NCBI GenBank assembly: GCA_009926305.1 | Contig: RFPC01000012.1 | Span: forward strand, 1 to 44,910 | DNA from: a bacterium | Lineage (GTDB): Bacteria > Bdellovibrionota_C > UBA2361 > RFPC01 | Reading direction: 5' to 3' | Length of the DNA stretch: 44,910 nucleotides | Part shown: positions 26,350 to 34,592 of the stretch, one piece after another | How the letters are laid out: every line of letters begins with the position of its first letter | How positions within the stretch are numbered: position 1 is the stretch's first letter | Program-made: the position numbers and the translations under genes | Notes under the pieces: generated by a model | The model's input: the letters and a program-made list of their open reading frames with translations, nothing else | The model's database searches: none | What the model was told of the DNA's origin: nothing

Positions 26350-26432
26350 TAGGTTCAATCTGAAGCCTTCGAGGTGAACATTCTCACCCGATTGCTTCAA
26401 GCATAGCCGAACGGAAGTAACAGATTTTGGTG

Positions 26433-26443
26433 CCTCGCTACTT
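26433..26443 (+). promoter_or_regulatory. conserved flagellin trailer word, copy C
   Basis: CCTCGCTACTT in TTTTGGTGCCTCGCTACTTT, 4 bases before the terminator stem of flagellin C. Same word and position as in flagellins A and B. Confidence 0.6.
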
Positions 26444-26447
26444 TTGC

Positions 26448-26485
26448 CCAGGTCTTACTGGGAAACTGGTAAGACCTGGCTTTTA
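26448..26485 (+). terminator. intrinsic terminator of flagellin C
   Basis: CCAGGTCTTAC pairs perfectly with GTAAGACCTGG (11 bp) around a ten-base loop, followed by CTTTT. The T-run is short but the stem is strong. Confidence 0.8.
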
Positions 26486-26541
26486 AACGAGCCCAAATTC
26501 ATAAAGAGCTGAAGGAGATGTTTATGATGCTGCACCCGAAC

Positions 26542-26584
26542 GACATCTTCCTCTGATTCACAAACATGAACAGAGGAAGATGTC
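26542..26584. repeat. 14-bp perfect inverted repeat
   Basis: GACATCTTCCTCTG (26542-26555) pairs perfectly with CAGAGGAAGATGTC (26571-26584), loop 15 bases, followed on the plus strand by TTCTTT. It lies between the flagellin C terminator and the convergent thiolase stop (26610), so it probably serves as a terminator for the thiolase despite the lack of a U-run on the minus strand. Confidence 0.5.
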
Positions 26585-26609
26585 TTCTTTCCATTGATGA
26601 GCAGCTCAC

Positions 26610-27863
26610 CTAATCTCTTGAAAGTAGTACCGCCCCTGCCATAGCTCCAGCGGCACAGATACTGATAACTGCCCGCTTTTTTCCACTCCGTTTTAACTCT
26701 CCCGCAGCACTTAAAAGAAGACGTCCACCCGTTGCAGCAAATGGATGACCGATAGCGATTGAGCCTCCATTCATGTTTATCTTCTCATCAGGGATATCAC
26801 CAAACGGCTTCAATTTTGGATATTTACTCCATCCCTGGGCCCAAGCCATCCGATTGGCAATAACTTGCGCAGAGAATGCCTCATGAATCTCAAAAATATC
26901 TATATCAGCGACACCGAGCCCCTGGCGCTCCAGTAATCTCGGGAGTGCAAGTGCTGGAGCCATTAAGAGCCCATCTTTCGGGTCAATGGCAGCAAACTCT
27001 ATGGCATCGATATATGCGAGGGCTTCTCTTCCCTCTGCCTTTACCTTCTCCTCAGACATGAGGCACACCAGAGAAGAACCGTCTGTGAGCCCACTCGAAT
27101 TTCCTGCTGTCAGAGTCCCCGATGCAGTCCGGTCGAAAACTGGTCGCAGACTAGCGAGCTTTTCTTGTGAAGTTTCCTTTCGAATGAAGTTATCGCTATC
27201 AACTCCCTCAATCGGCGCGATTTCTGTATCAAGTATTCCAGACTCCTTCGCTGCTGCTGCTCTCTTATGACTCCGCAGTGCCCATTCGTCTTGTTCCTCA
27301 CGTTTAATACCGAACTCCTTTGCAGTGAGCTCGCAGTGCTGTCCCATCGTCAGCCCGGTTGAGGGCTCCTTAGGACTCGGAGGAACAGGAAGGAGATACC
27401 CTGGCTTAAATTTCAGCGCCGCTTTCAATTGGTTTTTGAATCCTCGAGCCATACTCAAGTTAAGAAAAAATTTCTCCGCGTCACGCCGAAGAGTCAGCGA
27501 AGGCTGAGACATCGATTCAGCACCACCAGCAAGTCCACTCTGAATTCGCCCACACGCGATTCCATCCCGAATGAGGTTCACTGCGACTAATCCACTGATA
27601 CAATTATTTGATACAAAATGACCAGAGAGACTCTTCGGAAGACTAGAGCGCAAGACAAGCTCACGAGCGGCATTCGGGAATCGAGGATCTAAGAGAACTG
27701 TGCTAAAGGCTATTTCATCGAGGTCTGATGGAGAAAGCTCAAGATCTTCAACTGTCTTCTCCGCCACATGAATCCCGAGATCTAGAAATGAGAACTTTTT
27801 CAAAAGTGTTCCAGCTCGTGTAAATGGAGATCTTTTTCCTCCAACGAGCGCGACTCTGGTCAT
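26610..27863 (-). CDS. acetyl-CoA acyltransferase (FadI-type thiolase)
   Basis: 417 residues. Thiolases cleave 3-ketoacyl-CoA in fatty-acid oxidation or condense acetyl-CoA. The nucleophilic cysteine is Cys88 in SNNCISGLVAVN. GGAESMS, the histidine-containing EIHEAFSAQV, NGGSIAIGHPFAATGGR, and the second active-site cysteine in ICAAGAMAGAVLL are all present. The CAAG form of the last motif resembles FadI rather than the CxGGG biosynthetic thiolases, so a beta-oxidation role is likely. Start ATG with AGGAG 6 bases upstream. No other beta-oxidation gene is adjacent. Confidence 0.88.
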   Translation of the reverse strand: MTRVALVGGKRSPFTRAGTLLKKFSFLDLGIHVAEKTVEDLELSPSDLDEIAFSTVLLDPRFPNAARELVLRSSLPKSLSGHFVSNNCISGLVAVNLIRDGIACGRIQSGLAGGAESMSQPSLTLRRDAEKFFLNLSMARGFKNQLKAALKFKPGYLLPVPPSPKEPSTGLTMGQHCELTAKEFGIKREEQDEWALRSHKRAAAAKESGILDTEIAPIEGVDSDNFIRKETSQEKLASLRPVFDRTASGTLTAGNSSGLTDGSSLVCLMSEEKVKAEGREALAYIDAIEFAAIDPKDGLLMAPALALPRLLERQGLGVADIDIFEIHEAFSAQVIANRMAWAQGWSKYPKLKPFGDIPDEKINMNGGSIAIGHPFAATGGRLLLSAAGELKRSGKKRAVISICAAGAMAGAVLLSRD

Positions 27864-27972
27864 AGCTTACTCCTCAATAGATTTGCATGGTTACCCTACT
27901 CTGAAGACAGATGTCTCACAAGAACATGAGTGCTGACTCATGGTCGCAAGTATTGAGTAGAAATGCAGGTGC

Positions 27973-28012
27973 AAAAAAAAGAGGCACCTCTGGGTCAATG
28001 AGGTGCCTCTTT
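27973..28012 (-). terminator. strong intrinsic terminator
   Basis: Stem AAAGAGGCACCTC/GAGGTGCCTCTTT (13 bp perfect, loop of nine). Read on the minus strand it is followed by TTTTT and more. It ends the transcript of the 290-residue gene (stop at 28041) and insulates it from the thiolase. Confidence 0.9.
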
Positions 28013-28040
28013 AAGGTGAGTTATGAACGACAGAAAACGA

Positions 28041-28913
28041 TTATGCTGCAAAAATCTTCAATTGAGGGTCCTTGAGATGCTCGCAGTTCGGAGGAGTGAA
28101 GATTTTTGGGGAAAGCCGATTAAGGGCTTCCCGCAGAGGGGTAGCAGCGTCAGGTCGAAGCCAGTGAAACTTTCTATCTTGGGCCAGCTTAGTGGCAACT
28201 GGAACTCCCCTCAGCTCTCGTTCACGCTCTTTCGAGCCATTGGAAAGACTTCTTACATCTACCCCATAGGCATTCTCTACAATACATTGGGCAAAGTCGG
28301 CAGCATCTTTCTGCCAATCTCCATAGGGAAGGACTGGACTCACCTGAATTCTTACGGGGATATCAAATCGTGATAAGGAGCGAATCGCTTTTAAACGCTC
28401 CTCCACTCGAGGAAGACTTGGAGTATAACGCTGAGCTATCTTCTCGAGAGGAGTTTCTAATCCAAAATTAACTATACACCGACTTCCCAGGCGTTTAAGT
28501 ACAGGAAGAGAGAGTACCAAGAGTGGCGACCGTGTCTGAATACAGAGGAGACCTGGAGTATATCTTTCAAAGAGCGAGAAAAATTTCATAGACGCATCAA
28601 ATCTTCCCTCAAAAGGATGTAACGGATCATTGTTTACACCGAATATAATCAGCGTGTGTCTTAGTTTTCCCTGAGAGGACAACCGCTTGAGCAGCTTTTC
28701 AAGCTCCCCTCGATGATTTTTTTGCTCTATGAAATACCGACTACGGAGTCGAACCGGCCGCTGCTCTCCCGGAAGTCTTAAAGAAAACTGCTGAAGAGCG
28801 TCGTGGTGTGAGCGTACCACATGTTGACCCACGGCAAGCCCGTTTTCAAAGGAATCCACGGTATAGACGATAGTTTTCGACTGACTGTCTTTCGATAGTT
28901 TTTGTGAGCTCAT
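28041..28913 (-). CDS. radical-SAM-fold protein lacking the cluster cysteines (SplB/Rv2578c-like)
   Basis: 290 residues. The central and C-terminal text follows the pattern of the SplB/PA0069/Rv2578c radical SAM group: IFGVNNDPLHPFE (90-102) corresponds to the family's SGVTDPYQPLE; IQTRSPLLVLSLPVLK to its TKSPLVLRDLDLL; and the LEAIRRL-like VEERLKAIRSL to its counterpart, followed by VRIQVSPVLPYGD. Yet the N-terminal part, where the CxxxCxxC cluster motif should lie, has no cysteine at all; the first is Cys124. It is therefore probably catalytically different or inactive as a radical SAM enzyme. The ATG has GGAGG 4-5 bases upstream, and the gene has its own strong terminator, so it looks expressed and maintained rather than decayed. 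Role unknown. Confidence 0.65.
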   Translation of the reverse strand: MSSQKLSKDSQSKTIVYTVDSFENGLAVGQHVVRSHHDALQQFSLRLPGEQRPVRLRSRYFIEQKNHRGELEKLLKRLSSQGKLRHTLIIFGVNNDPLHPFEGRFDASMKFFSLFERYTPGLLCIQTRSPLLVLSLPVLKRLGSRCIVNFGLETPLEKIAQRYTPSLPRVEERLKAIRSLSRFDIPVRIQVSPVLPYGDWQKDAADFAQCIVENAYGVDVRSLSNGSKERERELRGVPVATKLAQDRKFHWLRPDAATPLREALNRLSPKIFTPPNCEHLKDPQLKIFAA

Positions 28914-29281
28914 TTTACCTCCTCAGTGAAACAGATTGTTGTGCAGAATCAGTTTCGACCGAATATTACGTAGCTTTAACTCGGTTAAAGCTTAAGATGA
29001 GCGACTCAGTACTTGGATTCACCGAAGGGAAGAATTTAGTGAGACATCTCAAGCTAACTGATATCAATATTTATTAAAGACTGTATTTACAGCACGTTGC
29101 GCGTATAACATTGTTTGTCTATTTGGCACAGGGTTCACTGATTAAACCAAAGGTAGGCCAACCGCCCAACACCTCAACCAGAAAGGGCTACAAAACCCCA
29201 TTCTGAGTGCTTGAAAGCGTCCTCGAGAGTGCTTATCGTACAGGGGTTAAGATACCTGTTACTAAACTTTAGGAATTATCA
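28914..29281. other. divergent region upstream of trxA
   Basis: 368 bases with no gene. It has one perfect dyad, GCTTTAAC-TCG-GTTAAAGC (28973-28991), which could be an operator for the divergent 290-residue gene. I see no convincing trxA promoter; AT-rich text near 29060-29110 (GTATAACATT) is a possible -10 region. Confidence 0.4.
28973..28991. repeat. 8-bp dyad, possible operator
   Basis: GCTTTAAC and GTTAAAGC are perfect inverted copies separated by three bases. The spacing fits a dimeric regulator better than a terminator, and no T-tract follows. It is about 60 bases upstream of the 290-residue minus-strand gene. Confidence 0.35.
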
Positions 29282-29608
29282 ATGTCAGAAAATGTTAAAG
29301 CGATTGCTGATTCGAACTTTGAACAAGAGGTTCTTGAATCTTCTCTTCCAACTTTAGTTGACTTTTGGGCTCCCTGGTGTGGTCCGTGTAAAAGCATCGC
29401 TCCTATTTTAGAGGAACTTGCCAGTGAGTTCGACGGCAAGGTGAAAATAGTAAAAATGAATGTAGATGAAAATCCATCAACTCCATCCCAATACTCAGTA
29501 CGGGGAATACCAAACTTAGTATTGTTCAAAGGTGGAGAGGTAATCGATCAAATCGTGGGAGCTGTACCAAAGGAACAACTCTCAGACGCTATTAATAAAG
29601 CACTCTAG
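29282..29608 (+). CDS. trxA: thioredoxin
   Basis: 108 residues, the standard length. The thiol-disulfide active site WCGPCK (Cys33, Cys36) follows VDFWAP. The cis-proline loop is RGIPNLVLF (Pro77), and GAVPKEQL lies near the end. It reduces cytoplasmic disulfides with NADPH and thioredoxin reductase (not in the window). ATG at 29282 with AGGA 7 bases upstream. It stands alone between divergent and downstream genes, and a short GTCTTT/AAAGAC palindrome lies about 20 bases after the stop. Confidence 0.96.
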   Translation: MSENVKAIADSNFEQEVLESSLPTLVDFWAPWCGPCKSIAPILEELASEFDGKVKIVKMNVDENPSTPSQYSVRGIPNLVLFKGGEVIDQIVGAVPKEQLSDAINKAL

Positions 29609-29861
29609 GCTGGTAGTACTCATAGTCTTTAAAAGACGTCAGCGGAGAATAATTTTCGCGAAAAGAGACGCGACGAAAGGTCTTTCCTTGACTCGACAGC
29701 GAAGGTATCTGTGCGCCTGTGGTTACGAAGCAAATTCCACGGCATGAGGGTAACGCCCTTCGAACGAGTACAGTTGTCTCATCTCTGCGCTGATAAAGAA
29801 AAGCATCTGAATAATAGCACATAAGACTGCCGAACCTGTCGGTTATAAGGTATTTGATACA

Positions 29862-31304
29862 ATGGTTTCTTCTAAGAAAGTAAAGATTCGGACCGGGGCT
29901 AGAAATCGGAAGAAATATTATATAAAAAACAAGAGATCGACTTCTTCGTTATTTGAGAGCCGAATGGATACCAAGCACTTCTTCAAAAAGACAACAACCA
30001 GTGAGAGAGAACACCTCCGAAAAGCTCTCAACGAAACTATCAAGCGCTTCCTCAGCCTTGAACAGTCTGTATATCTCGAAAGCCTAGGGATATTATTTGT
30101 TTCCCTCACTGAACAGACCTCTGCGCATCGACATCAAGAGCAGATTGCACTACGAAAAGATCAACGTTTGAAAGTCTGCTTCGAAAAATGTAGCGAACTG
30201 ATCCCATATCAGAGAGAAAAACATCCTGCAGTCGTGGAGACAGCGGAACTGACACAACACTTATATGTATTGCTTCCGATAGAAATGCAGATAAAGTACA
30301 CCGAGAGAACCACTCGAAAGTTGATAAAGGGATTAATTCAATCCATCCGTACTGAAGTTGTTGTTGATGGTTTTTCTGGGCAAATCTCATCTATTGGAAA
30401 TTTATTTGCTCTCCATAATCGTCAAGGTGCAGGGATAGATGACTGGTTCGCGGGTTCGGATATTTTTATTGCTGACAAACTGAACATGTTGAAGCGCGTA
30501 TCAATTCAGTCGAAATTTTGTCAGCCTACTTTGAATAATGCATGGGAGCTTTTTGAGGCGTGCTATGGTGAACCGCTTACTCGCTTCTCACTAAATCTTG
30601 CTGAGGAGCTTGAAAGCCTTGGCTATGACCGAGAATTCTTTCAGGCGAACTATACCGAAAGTGAGGCATACGTAAACGTTGCCGCTTTTCTACAAGCCGA
30701 TCATCCTTCTTCTTCTCGCTCCACTATTCTATTATCAACTGATGGAATTCGTTATCAGACCTCGACAGAAACAGAACTCCCTTGTGAATTCGTATTTCAA
30801 CTTGAAGCAACCGAATTGGCAGAGGGCAATACGAAGTCAATCGCAGCTCAGACCTTGACCGTTGCGAAGAAAGCCATGACTCTAGCATGGATACTCCACC
30901 AAAGTTTTCGCAAAAAGTCACTCTCCGCAGGTATGGGAATGGGAACTGAAACAGTGCTGTCGAAAAGTCATCCAGAAAGCAAGGACGGAATTACAGGAAT
31001 ATTTCTAACGCCCTTCTCAAAGGTAACATACCCGCAAAAATGTGAGGGGGGTGATTTCCAGTATCTCAATGTTGTTGGCGTGACTGAAGATGAACTACGA
31101 TTCTCAGAATCTCGCTCGCCAGAGCATCTGACTTCCTTGCTTCAATACAAAAACATGGACCAAGTGACAGCACCACAGCGTCGCTCGATCTTTCATAGAA
31201 GCAATAGAGCTTCTCAAGATAGAAAGCCCTCAGCGGGAAGAATGAAGCACTCCGAAACTACCCAGAAATTCTCAAAGACTACTATCTCTCAGGCAAATGT
31301 CTAA
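29862..31304 (+). CDS. HU-like tandem plus SUFU-like domain protein (putative)
   Basis: 480 residues, no obvious full-length homologue known to me. Residues 1-25 are strongly basic. Residues about 50-110 (ALNETIKRFLSLEQSVYLES, then LGILFVSL and a later RLKVCFE) and about 150-218 (TTRKLIKGLIQSI, DGFSGQISSIGNLFALH, then LKRVSI) share the helix-then-'GxG.F.v' layout of HU/CCDC81-like domains. Residues about 285-428 fit the suppressor-of-fused (SUFU) pattern: an aliphatic strand FVFQLE, a helical stretch ending HQSF, SLSAGMGMG, GIFLTPFSK, then YLNVVGVTEDELRFSES and HLTSLL. The C-terminal 50 residues are polar, basic and probably disordered. The start ATG has a weak AAGG upstream. SUFU-like domains in bacteria are often immunity or adaptor modules; the function here is unknown. 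Confidence 0.6.
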   Translation: MVSSKKVKIRTGARNRKKYYIKNKRSTSSLFESRMDTKHFFKKTTTSEREHLRKALNETIKRFLSLEQSVYLESLGILFVSLTEQTSAHRHQEQIALRKDQRLKVCFEKCSELIPYQREKHPAVVETAELTQHLYVLLPIEMQIKYTERTTRKLIKGLIQSIRTEVVVDGFSGQISSIGNLFALHNRQGAGIDDWFAGSDIFIADKLNMLKRVSIQSKFCQPTLNNAWELFEACYGEPLTRFSLNLAEELESLGYDREFFQANYTESEAYVNVAAFLQADHPSSSRSTILLSTDGIRYQTSTETELPCEFVFQLEATELAEGNTKSIAAQTLTVAKKAMTLAWILHQSFRKKSLSAGMGMGTETVLSKSHPESKDGITGIFLTPFSKVTYPQKCEGGDFQYLNVVGVTEDELRFSESRSPEHLTSLLQYKNMDQVTAPQRRSIFHRSNRASQDRKPSAGRMKHSETTQKFSKTTISQANV

Positions 31305-31313
31305 AGCTTTCTT

Positions 31314-31697
31314 TTAGCTCCACCAAAATGAACCATTTTTCCGAGAGAAGCGTTCAAAAGAAGAATTTTGGATCGCAAAGGGATTATTGCTTGAGAAACG
31401 CTCAAATTGTGTCGGCATGAAATTGACTCTCATCGTCTGCTCGATAGAAGAACTTGTAATCGGAGAACGCTGGCTTTTGAGTTCGTGAGAAAAAGAAAAT
31501 CTTGAAAGAGACCGCTCAAGTGCGAGTTGCTCTCGCTCGATTCGGTGCATGTCCCACTCGTCATGGCGGGGTATCGTTAGCCACTCCTCAACAACCTCGA
31601 TTGCAGTCTTCATGGATGGAAAAAAGAAGTAGGTCTCTGTAAGGATCCAGGATGAGATCGACCAAGTAATACAAAGTGACAGGAGAAACCGAATCAT
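31314..31697 (-). CDS. small exported or membrane-anchored protein, function unknown
   Basis: 127 residues. The N-terminus (MIRFLLSLCITWSISSWILT) is a hydrophobic signal or anchor. The rest is polar, with charged helices (TAIEVVEEWL..., HRIEREQLALERSL) and a phenylalanine/serine-rich end (FERFSRKNGSFWWS) that repeats FERFS twice. The aromatic C-terminus is reminiscent of surface or outer-membrane targeting tails, but that is weak. The AGAGG site 5-6 bases before the ATG supports it as a gene. It converges on the 480-residue gene with nine bases between. Confidence 0.55.
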   Translation of the reverse strand: MIRFLLSLCITWSISSWILTETYFFFPSMKTAIEVVEEWLTIPRHDEWDMHRIEREQLALERSLSRFSFSHELKSQRSPITSSSIEQTMRVNFMPTQFERFSSNNPFAIQNSSFERFSRKNGSFWWS

Positions 31698-31908
31698 AAA
31701 AACCTCTGTAGAACACTACGAGTTTTTCGCAGTGTCCTTACCGTCGTTATGGCTATTTCGAAAAGCTCTGAGACACTTAGAGTGATTAAATTTTCAATGC
31801 TGAATGATATCAGCTGGTTACCGAGCTTCTCGCTTCGCTAATCAACTTCAGTCCAATCAAAAAATTGACGATATTGCTTTCAATGAATGAAAAACCAGTT
31901 ACATCGCT

Positions 31909-32628
31909 ATGACAGAAGACTCGCGCAGCATCACGGGGCTGATTCTTGACTCCAATGAGGAGCGCCGAATTCGGCTTAAAAGTGCAACTCAGCTGGTGCC
32001 AGAATTTACAAAAGTGACCGTTGCTCAGACTCTGAGAGATGCTCAAGAACATATTCGTACTGCTGAGGAATCTTGGGATATTATCTTTATGAGTAATGAA
32101 ATGGATGAGGCAACCCTCGGACACTTCATAGAGTCCTCAAAAAATACTAGCTCTGCTGCTGATGCCGCATATATCTTGATTTTAAATACGAAAAAAAAAG
32201 CCTCATCAGATATCTTCTCAAATATGCGAATCGGCATAGATGGTCTTCTCTACCAACCATATTCTATCGAACAGCTCATGGAGATTATAGATATCTCTGC
32301 GCAACTAAAACAACAGACTCCTGGAGCGAGGGAAAGCGCTGCTATTCAAATATTACTTAATGATGTAATAGGACAACTTGACAGATTAGCACTACTCAAG
32401 AAGCGCGGATATGATGTGAAAAAAGGAGGGATACAGCTAGAAAAACTGTGCGCTAATCTCAGTAAAATTTCACCAGAGGAGCTAGAAGGATACTTTAAGA
32501 CCGTAGTGGAGACTTTTGAAAATGCGCCTCTCCCAACTACTCTTGAGAAGTCTCTGTACAAAGGACCAAGTCAGCGAGTTCGAGAAATGCAAGAACGGAG
32601 ATTATTGCAAAAGCTAGAACGGTTTTAA
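31909..32628 (+). CDS. pseudo-receiver (CheY-like) domain protein
   Basis: 239 residues. Residues about 8-125 have the layout of a response-regulator receiver: strand LILDSNEERR (the acidic pocket, Asp14), DIIFMSNEM at the usual phospho-acceptor strand, AAYILILNT (the conserved Thr/Ser) and GLLYQPYSIEQL at the lysine loop. The phospho-acceptor aspartate is replaced by Ser62 and the conserved lysine by Gln116, so phosphorylation of the normal kind is unlikely. The C-terminal 110 residues are helical and charged, without a recognised DNA-binding domain. The Shine-Dalgarno signal is weak, but a ten-codon mini-ORF (31883-31912) overlaps the start by ATGA, suggesting coupled translation. Confidence 0.6.
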   Translation: MTEDSRSITGLILDSNEERRIRLKSATQLVPEFTKVTVAQTLRDAQEHIRTAEESWDIIFMSNEMDEATLGHFIESSKNTSSAADAAYILILNTKKKASSDIFSNMRIGIDGLLYQPYSIEQLMEIIDISAQLKQQTPGARESAAIQILLNDVIGQLDRLALLKKRGYDVKKGGIQLEKLCANLSKISPEELEGYFKTVVETFENAPLPTTLEKSLYKGPSQRVREMQERRLLQKLERF

Positions 32629-32688
32629 GAAAAGGGGCTTATCTCTCAATAGAAACACGTTAGGCACATTAATTGCCGTCTTATACCA

Positions 32689-33726
32689 CTACGGTTTCAA
32701 CACAATTTTACCGAAATGCTCGCCTCTCTCCATCCTTTGTAACTGTTCTCTTCCCTCTGCCAAGGGATAGACTCCATCAATGACAACTTCAATATCTTGA
32801 TCGAGTAGAAACTGCAAACCATCCTTCCAATCTTCACGACTTCCCATCGTCGATCCAATAATCGATATCTGTTTTCCGAATATGAGTCGATTATCGAGCG
32901 ATAGCTGATAGCCAGATGTATTTCCAACAGTGACTATTCTACCGCCCCTACGGACACTTTTTAGACTTTTTGTTAGAGTATTGGCTCCTACATTATCGAC
33001 TACAAGATCAACCCCTCTTCCCTTGGTCAACTTCATCAGTGTCTTATGCCAGTCCTCTGTCAGGGTATAATCAATTACGTCAGCTGCTCCCAGTGATCGT
33101 GCGCGATTTGATTTCTCCAAACCTCCTGCAACTACATATACCTCACACCCCAACGCTTTACAGATCTGTATCGTAAGAGAATTAACTCCTCCTCCACTTC
33201 CTACAACGAGAACACTTTCTCCCCTCTGTAAAGCCGCTCTCGCAAAAAGCATCCGCCATACAGTGGTCACGACTAAGTTTGGGGCTGCAATTTTTTCTGC
33301 TGCCCGATTCAAATCTACTTTTAAGAGATTCTCTGTTGGCACATCTACGTACTCAGCCAATCCACCCCAAATATGCTCGCCCAAAACCTGATAATTAGGA
33401 CTAACAGAGGGCTCTCCTCGGCAGGTAAATTCATCAGAGGCGGGGAGAATGCCTGGATAGACCGCGACACGATCACCTGCTGATATCGAATGAGTACTGC
33501 CTTCCTGAGCAACTACGATCCCACACACATCGGCACCAGTTACATGTGGTAAAGGTAAATGTAACCCCTTCCAACCACGCCGAATCCAGATATCGAGATG
33601 ATTCAGAGCAACAGCCTCGACTTTAATACGAGACCAGCCTGCTCTGAGAATAGGAAGTTCCACTTCACCGTATTGAACCTTCGTACTATCACCATGCTCG
33701 GAAAAATAGAGTGCCTTCATTTTCAT
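32689..33726 (-). CDS. zinc-type alcohol dehydrogenase/quinone oxidoreductase family (MDR)
   Basis: 345 residues from the ATG at 33726, which has GAGGTG 7 bases upstream. A frame extending to 33801 would overlap prmA and is not preferred. N-terminal GroES-like domain with LNHLDIWIRRG and LPHVTGADVCGIVV (typical MDR PHxxGxDxxGxV). The Rossmann domain has VLVVGSGGGVNSLTIQI and a later RIVTVGNTSG. The family moves hydride between NAD(P)H and alcohols, quinones or enones; the substrate cannot be read from sequence. It is the last gene of the purH-purD-prmA operon, 11 bases after prmA. Confidence 0.85.
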   Translation of the reverse strand: MKMKALYFSEHGDSTKVQYGEVELPILRAGWSRIKVEAVALNHLDIWIRRGWKGLHLPLPHVTGADVCGIVVAQEGSTHSISAGDRVAVYPGILPASDEFTCRGEPSVSPNYQVLGEHIWGGLAEYVDVPTENLLKVDLNRAAEKIAAPNLVVTTVWRMLFARAALQRGESVLVVGSGGGVNSLTIQICKALGCEVYVVAGGLEKSNRARSLGAADVIDYTLTEDWHKTLMKLTKGRGVDLVVDNVGANTLTKSLKSVRRGGRIVTVGNTSGYQLSLDNRLIFGKQISIIGSTMGSREDWKDGLQFLLDQDIEVVIDGVYPLAEGREQLQRMERGEHFGKIVLKP

Positions 33727-33737
33727 ACCATTCACCT

Positions 33738-34580
33738 CTACTTTCGCGCGAAAGATAACGCCAACCAAGCACCGAGACGGGAGATCTCCGTGCAGTTCCA
33801 CTTATTACAGGGAAAATACTCACGAAGATCAGACCATTGTTCATACAGAACGCCGGATATCATCAATACTCCTCCTGAGTTCAGGCATCGATAATATTCT
33901 TCAGAGAATTCTCTATGCAAATCAGAGTACAGATTGGCTACGATCAGATCTGGCAAATCAACACTCTGTTTCGAAAGATATATTCCTCCTGCAAATGGCT
34001 CCTCTATAAAATGGAGATCCTGTGCATTGAGTTGGATATTATCCTTTGCATTCGCTATCGCTAAACTATCATACTCCCAGGCAGTGACGGTACCACCAGT
34101 TAATTTCCGAAAGATAATCCCCAGGATGCCACTGCCTGCGCCAATATCCCAAAGAGAATGTGATGCGTGCATAGAGCTGCTCTGTTTGATCAGAGATGCG
34201 ATCAACATTCTCGTTGTTGGATGATGCCCTGTACCAAATCCACTTCCAGGACGCAGCAGAACATCATGAGGGGAATGCTTACGCGTTTCCTCACCAAGCA
34301 CTGGAATAATTCGAACCTGACCTGCATCTATCGGATACCATTTCGAACTAGACAAAGAGACATAGTCAAGCGAAGAGTCAACAGGTTCTCCATGTTCTAT
34401 TGAAAATTCATAGTCCTTTGATAAACTGTTCAGAGCTCGAGAGACACTATCTGAGTCATAAAACAACTCTACTCTTCCATCGTCTTTCTCTACGGCACCT
34501 AATGCTCCACTATCAATGAGCAAATACGAAACGGTTTCCGCATCCTTCCCACTGATTATAATATTTTGATAGGTCTTCAT
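33738..34580 (-). CDS. prmA: ribosomal protein L11 methyltransferase
   Basis: 280 residues, near the family length. A SAM-dependent enzyme that methylates ribosomal protein L11 on lysines and the N-terminus. The substrate-recognition start is shorter than in E. coli. The conserved GFGTGHHPTT, the SAM-binding WDIGAGSGILGI, and the VANLYSDLHREF segment (position of the NPPY-like NIL loop) are all visible. There is no strong Shine-Dalgarno before the ATG; the stop of the preceding small exported gene is only 12 bases upstream, so coupling is likely. The divergence of the N-terminal third makes identity as PrmA very likely but not certain. Confidence 0.85.
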   Translation of the reverse strand: MKTYQNIIISGKDAETVSYLLIDSGALGAVEKDDGRVELFYDSDSVSRALNSLSKDYEFSIEHGEPVDSSLDYVSLSSSKWYPIDAGQVRIIPVLGEETRKHSPHDVLLRPGSGFGTGHHPTTRMLIASLIKQSSSMHASHSLWDIGAGSGILGIIFRKLTGGTVTAWEYDSLAIANAKDNIQLNAQDLHFIEEPFAGGIYLSKQSVDLPDLIVANLYSDLHREFSEEYYRCLNSGGVLMISGVLYEQWSDLREYFPCNKWNCTEISRLGAWLALSFARK

Positions 34581-34592
34581 TGAGCATTTCGG

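Noticed and set aside
26542-26584. Perfect 14-bp inverted repeat as the end of an insertion element
   Set aside because: It is a single hairpin between two convergent genes, with no transposase or target duplication; a terminator role is simpler.
29592-29822. 76-codon minus-strand frame after trxA
   Set aside because: It overlaps the trxA end, has no ribosome-binding site and shows no recognisable feature.
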